64,000 nt of DNA, from assembly GCA_036365145.1 (NCBI GenBank), contig JAEOAD010000001.1, forward strand, positions 101,591,501-101,655,500, written 5' to 3'. This document shows positions 21,029 through 32,669 of this stretch, piece after piece; within the stretch, counting starts at the first letter, position 1; the number at the start of each line of letters is the position of its first letter. The notes below the pieces were generated by a model. It was not told where the DNA came from, searched no databases, and worked only from the letters and a program-made list of their open reading frames with translations. This DNA comes from Orientallactaga sibirica (lineage: Eukaryota > Chordata > Mammalia > Rodentia > Dipodidae). The position numbers and the translations under genes were made by a program.

Positions 21029-22541
21029 GTACACCATGGATCATTAGAATACTATACTTCACTCCTGATGGAGATTTGAGGTGCTAATAAGACATGTGGT
21101 ACATGAAGTTGTACATATATAGAACTGCATATAACAGACAGAGTGTGCACAGAAAAGCCCACACTAGGAGACAAAAATCTCCAACTCGATACAGCAGGGC
21201 CACTGAGGTGTTAAATTTTTTTCTCTTTCTTCAGCCCTGCTTCTCCACCCTTGGAAGTTAACTAACTCTTAATAGACTGTCTCTCTTTTTATTACAACTA
21301 TATGTCTCTGCTCAATTCCTTGTTCAGGGGTATTAGAACATGGAGCCTCTCTCTAGAAGGACCCTCCAAACCCTGATCTCAACCAATACCAGTATATGAC
21401 AAATAGACTCTATTATGGCCATCCTACCTTATATGCATACTACTAATTCAGCTGTATGGCTTTACTCTTGACTGAGGAAGTTATAACCTGCTCTACATGA
21501 GACTCCAGAGGAAAAGCTACAATGAAGAGGAGCTCTAACAGAAACTTGAAGGAAGACAATTTACCAAGGGAATTGCTGAAGAAAGAGGACGAGGCCATTC
21601 TCCAGAAAGAGGAACATGGTATATAAGATGTGGGAGCATTGGTTTGCAGAAGAGTGCGTTTGTGGAACTTCATAGTGGACTTCAGGTAGAGTGACCTGTC
21701 CAGAGTTTGATAGCTACCTAACAGCAATGTGAGGGGTAAAAGACAGTTCTCTTTCCACAGCGTCATTCTCCCCAGTTGGAAATAGTCAGGTTTCTCCAAA
21801 CATACTGGGCTTCCTCAATGGAAAGCTGCCTGACCAATTGCCCTCCAAATGGATGCTCACAGTATATCATTTGTCATTCTTGATTCTGAATAGCATCTCT
21901 TTGGGCAAACCATTTCTATAGAGTAGAAAACTGCAGTAGCTATGATGATCACAATAACATCACAATAATCATCAAATAGTATTGGAAACAAATGCACCAA
22001 TTATGCTGAGTTTCAGCCATGGCAATGTGCGTGTGAGTTCATGCACATCATGATTCCTATAAATGTTATATCCTTTATGACTCCCTGGAAACCCTGCTAG
22101 ACTGCCTCTGCAATCTGGTTTTGTTGGGCCACTTATCTCCCCCTTTCACTATCCTCAATTTTGGAAGGGAGAGAAGCATCCTACTTTATACAATCTGAGC
22201 CTATGCAAACTAAGCCACAGCTAAAGTCATGGTGAGCTGCTGAGTAATAATTCCATTTGATGCCTTCTTCACTGGCAGGGAGCTTTGCAAGTAACCTCCA
22301 TGTCATCAGCATTAGTTCAAACACCTCAGTCCTTTGATCAGTTTCCTCAATCTGGCCGCATACTGCATTTCTTCTCCCATGTTAGTTGATCTCAGTCTGG
22401 CTACTCTAGCAAATTTCAGATTCTTGAAAAGAGACAGTGTCTTGCTGTTGATACTTTTTCTGAAGAGAGAAGTAATCTGATTGGAAAGGGAGGCCGTAGA
22501 CTTTGTGGATGATATATTTGTATATCAAGGATAATGGGTCT
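21029..22541. other. No recognised feature
   Basis: About 1.5 kb of apparently unique intergenic DNA. A 118-codon minus-strand frame at 21443-21799 has no recognisable domain, and I do not call it a gene. Confidence 0.5.
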
Positions 22542-22884
22542 TGTAGTCAGCTTCCAGTTATTGCACAAAGAACCGATCAAAAGCAGCTTATGGGAGGAAA
22601 AGGTTTATTTTGGCTTATAGACTCCAGGGGAAGCTCCATGATGGCAGGAGGAAATAATGACATGAGCAGAGGGTGGACATCACCTCCTGGTCAACATCAG
22701 GTGGACAACAGCAGCAGGAGAGTGTGCCAAACACTGGCAAGGGGAAGCTGGCTGTAACACCCATAAGCCCTCCTCTAACAATACACTGCCTCCTGGAGGA
22801 TCCGATTCCCAAATTTCCACCAGCTGGAGACCTATCATTCAGAACACATAAGTTTATGGGGGATACCAGAATCAAACCACCACA
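22542..22884 (-). mobile_element. Solo LTR, MaLR-like
   Basis: Reverse-oriented copy of the family at 3812: 'GGTTTATTTTGGCTTATAGA' (reversed AATAAACC), 'GGAAGCTCCATGATGGCAGG', 'GCCAAACACTGGCAAGGGGA', ending 'ATCAAACCACCACA'. Confidence 0.8.
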
Positions 22885-23789
22885 GCTGAGTTTACTCCAC
22901 TGTGTGTTTATTGTATATGTCTTGTACATGTCAACAGAGTTGCCGGCAAGTTGCAATTAGAATTCTACAAGCTCAACTCTTAATGCCACCAGTTAGACTG
23001 CTCACTGAAAGGACTGTTTTGTTTTTCCATGCCCATTTAAAATACCAATTCCCCAAGTGGAGTTCCTCCCTCCATCACCTTAATTGCTTGGTGTTCTTCA
23101 TCTACATCTGAGTACTTTTTACAGCCTGCCAGGTACCGAGATTACTTGTATATCTTTATCCCATTGCATTATGTGCTACTGCTTCCCACCTATAGCGGTT
23201 CAATAAAGCTGGGAGAACTTGACAGAGACAAAAATATATATATGCCAGTAAGAAGATTGATTTTATTCCAAATGCTCCAATAAGGAGAGTGTTGTCCCAG
23301 AGCTAAAGACCAGAGCGCCTCAGCCTTAAACTTTTATGAGAGGCAAAGAGGGGAAATAAGTTATACTTGAGATTATTTGTGATTGGGGATGTTTTATATT
23401 CAGGACAAGTCTTATCCAGGAACCAACCAAAAATTGTTTGTTCGGCAGGGGACCCTGTGAGCTACATTACCAAAAAGGCAGGCAAGCGTGCCCACTAGTG
23501 TGATAGAGGCATGGCTGTTATGGGAATAACCAACTGTTCTGATTATATTTGAGACCTGCATTATGGGAGGAAATTCATGCCTGGGACTGAAAACCTAGTC
23601 AAAAGTCTAAGGCTGGGAAGGTAATAGACCCTAAGAGGGAAGCTATTACAGTAGCTGGCTAAATGGGATTAACGCTTTTTTTCTCCAGTAGTGGGGATGG
23701 GACCTATGAAATCATGTATATCATTCAAGTATTTTACCAATAGGCTACCTTCCCCAGCCCTGTATCTGGCTAAATAGATATGTTGTGCC
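22885..23789. other. Mostly unrecognised; ID-like fragment at about 23695-23760
   Basis: Nothing identified until 23695, where the minus strand reads as an eroded tRNA/ID-like SINE ('AAGGTAGCCTATTGGTAAAA'). Confidence 0.4.
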
Positions 23790-24285
23790 CATTAAATATA
23801 CCTCTAGATATTTAGGTTTATGCCCATAGAGAAGCTTCTCTTTGCAGTTGTCAATAACTACTTCAGAAACTCAAAATTCAAAGTGCTGAGAAAAAGTGAC
23901 CATGGAGTGCCCAGTGATAAATGTGTCAGATCTATTTTATCCCCTCCAAGGCTCAGAGGACATTGCAAAAGAGGGGGCAGAAAGAACATAAAAGCTGGAG
24001 GATGTGGAAGAGTGCTTTGGAACATCATATTGCAGACGTGAAGTGGCTGTTACGTTCATGATGTCACAGTGAATGTTATCACCTACATAATATTGAGCCC
24101 ATCAACATTCTGCCATGGGTGGTGGAAGAGGGTAAAATATAAAACAGACAAAGTAAAAAAGGAACTATTTGGAAAGAAGGGGTTCAGTGGTAGGACAGGG
24201 AGGGAAGACGAAATAAGATAACAAGAAGGGATTATCATCAAAATACATTATGTACATGTAGGAAAACTGTCAATAAAAATGTTTT
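23790..24285 (+). mobile_element. L1 3' UTR fragment
   Basis: Homologous to the end of the element at 54725-55712 (shared 'AGAAGCTTCTCTTT', 'GGCAGAAAGAA'). It ends with the L1 terminus 'CAAAATACATTATGTACATG' and 'AACTGTCAATAAAAATG'. Only the 3' UTR is present. Confidence 0.7.
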
Positions 24286-24484
24286 TTATATTTTATTTTT
24301 ATTTATTTATTTGGCAAAGAAGGAGAGAGCAAATAGGTGTGCCAGGGCCTCTAGCCACTGCAAACGAACTCCAGATGTGTGCGCCCCCTTATGCATCTGG
24401 CTAACGTGGGTCCTGGGGAATAGAACCTGGGTCCTTTGGCTTTGCAAGCAAATGCCCTAACTGCTAAGCCATCCCTCCAGCCCA
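24286..24484 (-). repeat. tRNA-derived SINE
   Basis: Reverse copy from a TTTATTTATTTATTTGG tail to 'GCTAAGCCATCCCTCCAGCC', inserted at the L1 3' end. Confidence 0.88.
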
Positions 24485-24550
24485 AAAATGTTTTTAAAAA
24501 AGAGTCCTAATCTCAATTAATTAATTATAAAACAAAATAAATGAGAAACT

Positions 24551-24650
24551 GGGGCTAGGGAGATGGCTCAGCAGTTAAAGGTCCTTGGTTGCAAGGACCT
24601 GGGGTCAATTCCCTAGCACCCACCGAAAGCCAGAACAGCTATGGCATAAG
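24551..24650 (+). repeat. tRNA-derived SINE, head only
   Basis: GGGCTAGGGAGATGGCTCAG A-box region and GGGTCAATTCCC B-box region, then abrupt loss of similarity after 'GAAAGCCAGA'. Confidence 0.7.
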
Positions 24651-24849
24651 ATTCTCTTGACATCAGGGCTTGCAGAACAACTTTTCAGAATGGTCATATA
24701 CCCACCCTGTGCCAGAAGCCACAAGGCATGTGGGATTAATAAAACAGTTGCTATGCTAAGTGTGATTTTAAAAGTACAAGTACCACTAGGGGCAGTACAG
24801 TAGTTACTTTCTGGTTACTGTGACAAAACAAGTTTATTTCTGGCTTGCA

Positions 24850-25024
24850 GCACCCACGGAGAGCCAAATGCACAAGGTGGCTCATGCATCTCGAGTTCAT
24901 TTGTAGGGGCTAGAGGCCCTGGTGCGCCCATTCTCTCTTCCTTTCTCTCTGTTTCCATCCATCCCTCACTCCCTCACTATCTTTCTCTAACTACCTCTTT
25001 CTCTTCCTTTCTCTCATAAATAAA
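24850..25024 (+). repeat. tRNA-derived SINE, 5'-truncated
   Basis: Starts in the body ('CACCCACGGAGAGCC', 'CATGCATCTCGAGTTCATTT') and runs through a TC-rich tract to CATAAATAAAAA. Confidence 0.8.
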
Positions 25025-25027
25025 AAC

Positions 25028-25128
25028 TGACCTGGAATTCACTATTTAGTCTCAGGGTGGCCTTGAACTCACAGCGATCCTCTTCCTCTTGAATGATAGG
25101 ATTAGAGGTGTATTACCGCACTCAGCTC
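25028..25128 (-). repeat. B1-type SINE, truncated
   Basis: Reverse B1 segment: 'CCTGGAATTCACTATTTAGT', 'GTGGCCTTGAACTCACAGCG', ending 'CCGCACTCAGCT'. Confidence 0.8.
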
Positions 25129-25344
25129 TATTTTTTTAATAGTCATAGCTTTAGAAAGTCAAGTGATAATTTCTATTCTGGATTTCAAGAAAAAAATATG
25201 TGATTTGGTAATTTATTAAGAAGAATATAAGTAGCTTGAAATAAACTTCTCTTTAAACTAGAAAATTGTAAACACACACAGAGTCTTCTGAGTCAAAATA
25301 AAATCATTCAAGCTGCAAAAAACAAACAAACAAACAAACAAACT

Positions 25345-26006
25345 GTGGCTGGGGAAATGGTTCAGTGAGTAAAGTGCTCATGCAGGAGTGAGGACCAGAG
25401 TTTGGTCTCCAAATTAATTCTGGGTGTAGCAATGTGCAGCAGTTTCCTTCTCATTGCTGAGACAAAACACTTGACCAGAAGCAGCTTATGGAAAGAAAGG
25501 GTTTATTTTAGCTGACAGTTTTGAGGGACCGTTTCATCATTGCCAGAAAAACCATGGCAGAACAAGCAATTAGCTCACATCTTTACACATCAGTAGCAGA
25601 GATGATGTTGTTTGAGTGAGCCCCCTCTGCACACCCATTGGGCCGGACTATAAAACACCAAGGCCCGCCCCCCAGTCACACTTACCCCCAGCAAGGTTCC
25701 ACCATCTGAGGACTAAGTGGGAGGCTTAATTACAAATACCTGACACAATAGGGGACATTTTTGATTCAAACCACCATGTGGTATATGCCTGTAATCCTAG
25801 CCCTCAAAGAGACAGAGAAGGTGAATCCCTAGGGAAAGCTGGCTAGCTAGACTGTGAATCAGTAAGCACTGGGGGTTCAGTGAAAGTCCCTGACACAACA
25901 AATAAGGTTAATAGTTAACAAGAGACATGCGATATCAACCACTGGCTACAGCACAAACACAGAGTTGCACAAGCACATGCACACATATGTGCACCCACAC
26001 ATATGT
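25345..26006 (+). repeat. Composite SINE interrupted by an LTR
   Basis: The head (GGCTGGGGAAATGGTTCAG, B box GTTTGGTCTCC) is at 25345-25436. The B1-like middle and CA-rich tail (GGTATATGCCTGTAATCCTA onward) resume at 25776. The LTR at 25437-25775 splits them. Confidence 0.7.
25437..25775 (-). mobile_element. Solo LTR, MaLR-like, inside a SINE
   Basis: Reverse LTR ('AAAGGGTTTATTTTAGCTGA', ending 'TTTTTGATTCAAACCACC'). ATGTG is present on both sides (25432-25436 and 25776-25780), consistent with a 5-bp target-site duplication. Confidence 0.78.
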
Positions 26007-26011
26007 ACATG

Positions 26012-26363
26012 TGTGGTAGTTTGAATATATGGCCCCCAATATATTCAGTGTTTTATTAGTTTATAGTTTGCATCTGCAGCCACCTTGCTGGCGGCAATGT
26101 CACTGGGTGGTTCTTAAGGAGTGGTGGTGGGTTCGAGATTCCATGGTAAAGATACGCAAAGTGTGCCCAGTGGGAGTTCCTGAAGTGTGCTGTGCTGTGT
26201 GGCTGGTGGCTTTTCTCTCTCTGCTTGTTCCTGTGAAGACAGGCCAGCTTCTTATGCCATTATGGAACTTCCCCTGGATCTGTAAGCTACAATAATATCC
26301 CTTCCTCCATATCTGTGCCTGGTCTGGAAGTTCATCTCAGCGAACCTGAAGCTGTCTACTACA
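26012..26363 (+). mobile_element. Solo LTR of the provirus family, with exact 5-bp TSD
   Basis: TGTGGTAGTTTGAATATATG start and CTACTACA end; closely matches the LTRs at 30741 and 32324. ACATG flanks both ends (26007-26011 and 26364-26368). The TG...CA termini and 5-bp duplication fit an ERVL/MaLR integration. Confidence 0.9.
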
Positions 26364-27233
26364 ACATGCATGCACACATGCATGTTCACCATACACACTT
26401 ACACATGCAAAATGAGTATAGACATAAATAAAGAAATAAGTATTAAAATGTTTGGGGAACATTAAGAAGGAAGTAAGCTCCATTGTCTGCTGTCATTAAG
26501 TCATAAAAGAAATTAAACATTACTCAAAACTATGGTTCCCAGAAGATCTCTTCTCCTTTTTATTATTATCATTATTATGGTTGTTATTTCATTTTTACTG
26601 GCCACCAAGTATGAAGGCTCCTGGAGTTAAAGGCATAGGGAGATAGAGAAAAGATATTGCTTTTGCCTGAGTTTCATGAAGCTGATATCAATCTTGTATT
26701 TCATAAACTTCGGGGTGGTTATTGCCTTAAACACAGGCTTTGGTGCATTAAATGTGGCACTGACAAGAATACAAATAAGAGAATTTCCAGTGACAATAAC
26801 CAGTGGGGGTAGAAAAGGACTGGTGTCCATCCTACACATAAAGAATCTGATGCAGAAAAAGACACAAAGCCACAAGACTTGGAGATGCACCTGAGCTCGG
26901 CTGACTCAAGGAACAGCCCTGGGGAGCATTTCTGAGGACAAAAGGACTAATAATCTGACTGAGCCTAAAGACGAGGTCTGGTAAGTTAAATGGTCTAGAC
27001 CCCAGATTCAGATCTCAGTTGTGACATAATATCATTTACAACAGTTAACCCTTTAAATAGATTTATGGATTAAAATCATAAAGTCTGAGTACATGAAAAA
27101 TAATCATCAGTTACTCGAAAAATGTTTTCAAAAAAAAACTATTGTTTTTGGGTGCTAATCACTACCTTGAGAGTAAAATGAGGTTCAGTTGAATAAACTG
27201 AAGCATATGTCAGCAAAAGAAAACCATTAAGTA
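26364..27233. other. No recognised feature
   Basis: The first 60 bp are the remaining CA-rich tail of the interrupted SINE. The rest, including an 87-codon minus-strand frame at 26627-26890, matches nothing I know. Confidence 0.45.
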
Positions 27234-27381
27234 GGGGCTGAAAGAGATGGCTTAGCAGTTAAGGCCTTTGCCTGAAAAGCCAAAGGATCCCAGTTCAACT
27301 CTCCAGGACCCACATAAGCCAGATGCACAAGGGGTACATGCATCTGGAGTTCATTTGAAGTGGCTGTAGGCCCTGGCACAC

Positions 27382-27418
<37 letters not shown>

Positions 27419-27462
27419 CTTTCTAAAGTAAACAAATAAATAAATAAGATTTAAAAAATAAA
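27234..27462 (+). repeat. tRNA-derived SINE
   Basis: GGGGCTGAAAGAGATGGCTTAG-type head (two extra bases), body with GCATCTGGAGTTCATTTG, (TC)n, and an AACAAATAAATAAATAAG tail. Confidence 0.88.
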
Positions 27463-27572
27463 AGAAAAGCACTAAATAATAGATCTTCTGTGTGATTGGT
27501 CTTCTGTTTTCTAGTCATGTGACCTTGATCCTATGCCATAACACCTTTTAGCAGGAGAATGAATATGGGACC

Positions 27573-27838
27573 TGTTGCAGTCAGATTCGCATTGCTGGCA
27601 GAAATCACCCAACCAAGAGCAGCTTGTGGTGGAAAAAAGGTTTATTTTGGCTTACAGACTCGAGGGAAAGCTCCATAATGGCAGGGGGAAATGATGGCAT
27701 GAGCAGAGGGTGGACATCACCCCTTGGCCAACATAAGGTGGACAATAGCAGCAGGAGAGTATGCCAAACACTGGCAAGGGGAAACTGGCTATAATACCCA
27801 TAAGCCTGCCCCCAACAATACACCACCTCTAGCTGGGG
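27573..27838 (-). mobile_element. LTR, MaLR-like, truncated
   Basis: Reverse copy of the 3812/22542 family ('GGTTTATTTTGGCTTACAGA', 'GAGCAGAGGGTGGACATCAC', 'GCCAAACACTGGCAAGGGGA') that loses similarity near 27838, so the LTR's own 5' part is missing. Confidence 0.75.
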
Positions 27839-28660
27839 ACTATCCGTCTTCCTTGTGAGGCTGCTCCTTGCCAAACAGCCAGCCAAAGTCTCCTGCCACC
27901 TAGAGGTCAGGGGCTGCCTGGGGTGCCTGGCTTCCTCTCTGTCATATAGTGTTCTGCTGACAAGGCTGAAAACTCTGATGTTCAGGTCCAGTGGACACTC
28001 CCCATAGCCTCCTCCCATCCCAGTGTGTTTAATACTGAGAGGACTAGAAAATACTGGAACAGGTCCTCAGGAAACAGATCTCCGGCTCCTCCTTCTTCCT
28101 CTACTCCCAAATATGCTTAGAAGACACCGGGGCTTAGACCTTAACCTCCCCAAGGTGAGTCTCTAGAACAAGTGAGAATCCACGCAGCTCATAGGCTGTA
28201 AGCTAACAGTGGTCAGAAGTGGTTCCTGGGTTACCAAGAAGGGATGCCCTGTTACAGCTGGACAGCCCCTCCACCACCTGAGTTCAACACCAGTTAGAGG
28301 AGGACAAAACAGTAGCATGTAGAGTTTGATTCTGTTTAATATTTAGTCTAATTTTGCCTGCTCATTTTTTATTTTGCAATCAGTTTAACTCTTGTTCTTT
28401 TCTCTCACCTCTTAGCAATATTCTCTTGCCTATTGTTTTTTTTCCCCTTTTAGTTAATGTAGACTCTTCTTTCTCATTGTTTCTGTTTGCAATTCCTAGC
28501 TTTCATATCATTGTCTACAGTTCTTTTGCCATTTTCTTTCTATGATCATTGATGGTATGGTAGATGGTTTCATTGATTTAAAGTGCATTTCTCCATCTAG
28601 TTTTGTCCAGAATGGTTTATTTTCTCCTCTCTGAGTGGTACTGAGGAATCAGCCCTCAAG
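27839..28660. other. No recognised feature
   Basis: Intergenic sequence without an assignable repeat or gene. Confidence 0.45.
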
Positions 28661-29054
28661 TTAAGGCTATTACCTAAAAAAAAAAAATAAATGAATGAAC
28701 TCCTAAATAACACCAGAAGAGATATTCCACCCAATAAGCACACAGATCACAACACAAGAATGTGAAAGGAAAAGAGAGAAAGAAATATAGGAAGGAAGGA
28801 AGAAAAAAGAAAGACATGAGAAAGCAAGGCAACATGATTCCTCAAAAGATCCTAACTCCTCATCCCTGAATCCAGTGATCAGTGACTACAAACAGGGCAC
28901 AAATAAACCATAGAGACGTCAACTCAGGACCTAGAGAAGAAGGTCAGCAACGTGCATAACAAAGCCAGCAAGAAAGTTGAGATTTTTACAGGGGACAGGA
29001 ATAAAGAAATGTTAGAAATGAAAAACTCAATGAATCAAAAAAACAGCAACAACA

Positions 29055-29205
29055 TAAGCCAGACATGGTGGTACACACCTTTAATCCCAGCACTTGGGAG
29101 GCTGAGATAGGAGGATCGCCATGAGTTCAAGGCCACCCTGAGACTACATAGTGAATTCCAGGTTGTCCTGGGCTAGAGTGAGACCCTACCTCAGAAAAAA
29201 ATAGG
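29055..29205 (+). repeat. B1-type SINE inside L1
   Basis: Full-length: AGCCAGACATGGTGGTACAC to GACCCTACCTCAGAAAAA. It is one of the best-preserved B1 copies here. Confidence 0.93.
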
Positions 29206-29408
29206 ACAAGAAAAATAACCAATATCAGAGACAGAAAATAAAATCAAGGAAATGCTACATTCAAACATCAATGAAGAAAACTGACACAAAAGCAAGCGTG
29301 ACCATAACTTCCAAAAACTCTGAGACATGATCAAGGAACTGACCGAATGAACCCATGGGTTGGAAGAAAAGGATAACATTAAAAACCAAATGCATAGAAA
29401 ATCTATTC

Positions 29409-29545
29409 AATGGCTAGGAATATGGCTCTGAGGTTAAAGCCTGCCAGCTCAGGTTTGATTCCCCAGTACTCATGTAAAGCCAGATGCACAAAGTGGTGAA
29501 TGCATCTGGAGTTTATTTGATGGCAAGAAGTATTGGCATACCCAT

Positions 29546-29582
<37 letters not shown>

Positions 29583-29632
29583 ATCTATCTATCTATCTAT
29601 CTCTCTATCTATCTCTCTCTCTATCTGAATCA
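29409..29632 (+). repeat. tRNA-derived SINE with (CTAT)n tail inside L1
   Basis: GGCTAGGAATATGGCTCTGAG head, GGTTTGATTCCCC B box, body with GCATCTGGAGTTTATTTG, then (TC)n and (CTAT)n simple sequence. Confidence 0.85.
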
Positions 29633-30149
29633 TCAGAATGAATATTATGAAAATGACTATACTACAGAATATGATCTCCTGATTCAATGCAATCTCCATC
29701 AAAGTTATTCACAGAATGAGAAAAAAACAACCTTTAAATTCATACGGAAACACAAAAGACCCCAAATAGCCAAAGCAATCCTAAGCAGAATAGCAATGCT
29801 AGAGGCATTATGAAAGCTGATCTCAAATCATACTCTAGAGCCACAGAAACCAAAACAGAATGGTACATGAACAAAATATTCACGAACATAAATGGAATAG
29901 AATGAAGGATGCAGAAATAAACCTACACAGCTACAGCTACCTGACATTGACAATGGCCTTGAAAATACACAATGAAGAAAAGACAGCCTCTTCAACAAAT
30001 GGTACTAGGAGAATTGGAAATCCACATGAATGAATGAAAGTGGATCCCTGTGTCTCAGCCTGTACAGAAATCAATTCAAAATGGATTCAGAATGTAAGAT
30101 CTGAAGCTATTAGAGGAAAGTGTAGGAAACCACTTCAAAATATACTCAG

Positions 30150-30282
30150 GGGCTAGACAGATGGCTTAGTAGTTAAGGCACTTGCCTGAAAAGCCTAAGG
30201 AAGGACCCACGTTCGATTTTCCATTATCCACATTAGCTAGATGCACAAGGTGATACATGCATCTGGAGTTTGTTTGCAGTGA

Positions 30283-30367
<85 letters not shown>

Positions 30368-30380
30368 TCAAATAAATAAA
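30150..30380 (+). repeat. tRNA-derived SINE with (CT)n(GT)n tail inside L1
   Basis: GGGGCTAGACAGATGGCTTAG-like head and GGATGCACAAGGTGATACATG-like body; from 30283 a pure CT tract changes to a GT tract up to 30367, then AAATAAATAAAAG. Confidence 0.87.
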
Positions 30381-30740
30381 AGTACTTTTGAAGAAAGACC
30401 TATACCATTAGCAAGTGAGGTCACAGAAAGAAAAACAAAGAAAAAAATATTCAACACATGGCTCTAACAATCTTTCTGCCCCCTCTTCCTCTAATTTCCC
30501 TAAGCCATGTTGGGTTCATTTTAGGTCTATTTCAGTGATGAGGTCATGGGAGTCTCTGTGTCTCTGGATCTCTGGTTTGGTAGGGGTTGAGTGTTCTCTG
30601 TGTCTATCTCCTTCACCCCTCTGCTGATACTAAGTTCACTGAGAAAGCAGCACTCTTGCTCATTTCCCCAATTATTCTATGGGTTCAGCTGGTGCCCTGG
30701 TGAGGTGCAATGGGCTCATTCTCTCCTCAGGTTCTACATC

Positions 30741-31104
30741 TGTGTTAGTTTGAATATATGTCCCCCAATATATTCAGTGTTTTATTAGTTTATAGTTTGC
30801 ATCTGCAGCCACCTTGCTAGAGGCAATGTCACTGGGCGGTTCTTAAGGAATGGTGGTGGGTTTGAGATTCCATTGTAAAGATATGCAAAGTGTGCCTAGT
30901 AGGAGTTCCTAAAGTGTGCTGTGCTGTGTGGCTGGTGTTGTTTTTTTTTTTTTTCTCTCTGCTTGGCCCTGTGAAGGCAGGCCAACTTCTTCTACCATTA
31001 TGGAACTTCCCCTGGATCTGTAAGCTTCAATAAATAATATCCCTTCCTCCATACCTGTGCCTGGTCTGGAAGTTCATTCAGCGAGCCTGAAGCTGTCTGC
31101 TACA
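30741..31104 (+). repeat. 5' LTR of the provirus
   Basis: TGTGTTAGTTTGAATATATG start, AATAAATAATATCCC polyadenylation region, TGTCTGCTACA end. It contains a 15-bp T run that the 3' LTR lacks. Confidence 0.9.
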
Positions 31105-31110
31105 GTAAAG

Positions 31111-31128
31111 TGGTACCAGGAGTGGGGT
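31111..31128 (+). promoter_or_regulatory. Primer-binding site, tRNA-Leu type
   Basis: TGGTACCAGGAGTGGGGT, six bases after the LTR end, is the exact complement of the 3' end of mammalian tRNA-Leu(UAA) including CCA (recalled sequence). Leucine priming is the hallmark of the ERVL/MaLR class. Confidence 0.85.
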
Positions 31129-32323
31129 GAGATGAAACAGACCATGTGGATGTTCGTCTTTTGCAACCTTTGTTTTGGAGGAATAGGCATGGACTTGGTG
31201 CTTGCAACTGAAGATGCCTTCTGGAGTGGTAAGCCAAGTATTATGGACTATTCTCATGACAGTTTGAGAATGCTAAGTGCAGACAGTATTGAACTTCGAG
31301 GCTTGGCTTATGAGCTTTCTAAAGGGAATGAAAGACTGCAGAGGACTTTGTTGAAACTGGGCTACTGGCATAAGGGATGACTGTGTTCCACTATCCAGGC
31401 CCAGAAAGTTTGATCAAGGTTAAATTTGTAATGGACTGATGTGCTTGGCTAAAGATACTGGACTGAGATACTTAAGATTTTACGTTGGAAAACCTCAAGC
31501 AAGTTAAAATTAGAGGCACTGAGACTGGTTTTAGGTTACTGGAGCTGCTATTGTCAAACACATTAGCAATCTTAAGGAAGGTGGAAGGAAGGTGGCCTGA
31601 CTGCTTTACATTAAAACAATGGAGAGGAAAGACTGTTAGAAATGCAAACTCTTTTGGAAAGAGTGTTGACTGGAGAAGGAACCTGCTTTTCAAAGCTATG
31701 ATTTATTTTGTCCATGGATTAAGAATATGGCTGTGTCCTGCACACCTGGTATTAGTTTTGGAAGCATGAAAAATGCATGGAGTGGTCATGAATTGCACAT
31801 GGTTCCAGGAGCTGCTGCTGAGGTGCAGCATGAGGCAGGGCATGAGGCCCTTACAGGCTGGAAGAACCTTTGAAAGATGGACCATGGTTTTCATGGAGAC
31901 CTGAAGATATTTTTGATATACCAGGACTGTGCAAAAGGGCTACCATGGAGTGCAATGTTGGCATGGGATGAAAGTTTTCCCTGGCTACTCTGCCCAGCTA
32001 GAGGGATAGAATTGGAAAACCTGGAGACTCTCAGTCTCTGGTTATATTGAACTTGAACTGCAGAAGTTTGATGACTGCTGATGGTGATTGAGTTTGCATT
32101 GTTCTAGTTTTTCCTTGCTATGCCTTATAGCAATTAAAAATGTTTACTCTGTGCCTTTACATGTTGAAAGCATTTAAGTTGTTTGATTTTACAGGACTCA
32201 CTATCTTAAGTTGGTCAAGACTGTGAGAACCTTTAAAATTGGACTGAATACAATTTATAATATGTGATAGTTATAAATCTCTTGGGGGCCGAGATCTAAA
32301 TCTATTGGGGGCCAGGGGCAGAA

Positions 32324-32669
32324 TGTGGTAATTTGAATATATGTCCCCCAATATATTCAGTTTTTTATTAGTTTATAGTTTGCATCTGCAGCCACCTTGC
32401 TAGAGGCAATGTCACTGGGCGGTTCTTAAGGAATGGTGGTGGGTTTGAGATTCCATTGTAAAGATACACAAAGTGTGCCTAGTAGGAGTTCCTAAAGTGT
32501 GCTGGCTGGTGCTTTTTCTCTCTCTGCTTGGCCCTGTGAAGGCAGGCCAGCTTCTTCTCCCATTATGGAACGTCCCCTGGATCTGTAAGCTTCAATAAAT
32601 AATATCCCTTCCTCCATACCTGTGCCTGGTCTGGAAGTTCATTCAGCGAACCTGAAGGTGTCTGCTACA
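32324..32669 (+). repeat. 3' LTR of the provirus
   Basis: TGTGGTAATTTGAATATATG start, ACCTGAAGGTGTCTGCTACA end. It differs from the 5' LTR by scattered substitutions and a deletion around the T-rich region. Confidence 0.9.

Larger units (their letters stand above)
28661..30740 (+). mobile_element. L1 remnant (ORF1-like and ORF2 3' segments), SINE-punctured
   Basis: Positions 28680-29400 resemble L1 ORF1 upstream and coiled-coil coding sequence ('GTTAGAAATGAAAAACTCAA'). Positions 29640-30149 resemble the 3' part of L1 ORF2 ('AATGCAATCTCCATCAAAG', 'CAAAAGACCCCAAATAGCC', 'CTACCTGACATTGACAATGG'). Positions 30480-30740 look like L1 3' UTR. Frames are broken and the middle of the element is missing. 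Three SINEs lie inside. Confidence 0.75.
30741..32669 (+). mobile_element. MaLR/ERVL-like provirus, two LTRs
   Basis: Two LTRs of 364 bp (30741-31104) and 346 bp (32324-32669), by eye about 95% identical, flank a 1.2-kb internal region. The internal part begins with a primer-binding site at 31111 and ends with a purine-rich stretch (GGGGCCAGGGGCAGAA, about 32308-32323) before the right LTR. I see no gag-pol-sized frame, protease, reverse transcriptase or envelope. This fits the non-autonomous MaLR group mobilised in trans by ERVL-type machinery (family knowledge). The flanking five bases are ACATC and ATGTC, so any target-site duplication is no longer exact. It is inserted in L1 3' UTR sequence that resumes at 32670. 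Confidence 0.88.

Noticed and set aside
26627..26890. 87-codon minus-strand frame with hydrophobic N-terminus
   Set aside because: It looked membrane-like, but has no homologue I recognise and the opposite strand is open over the same bases; insufficient evidence.
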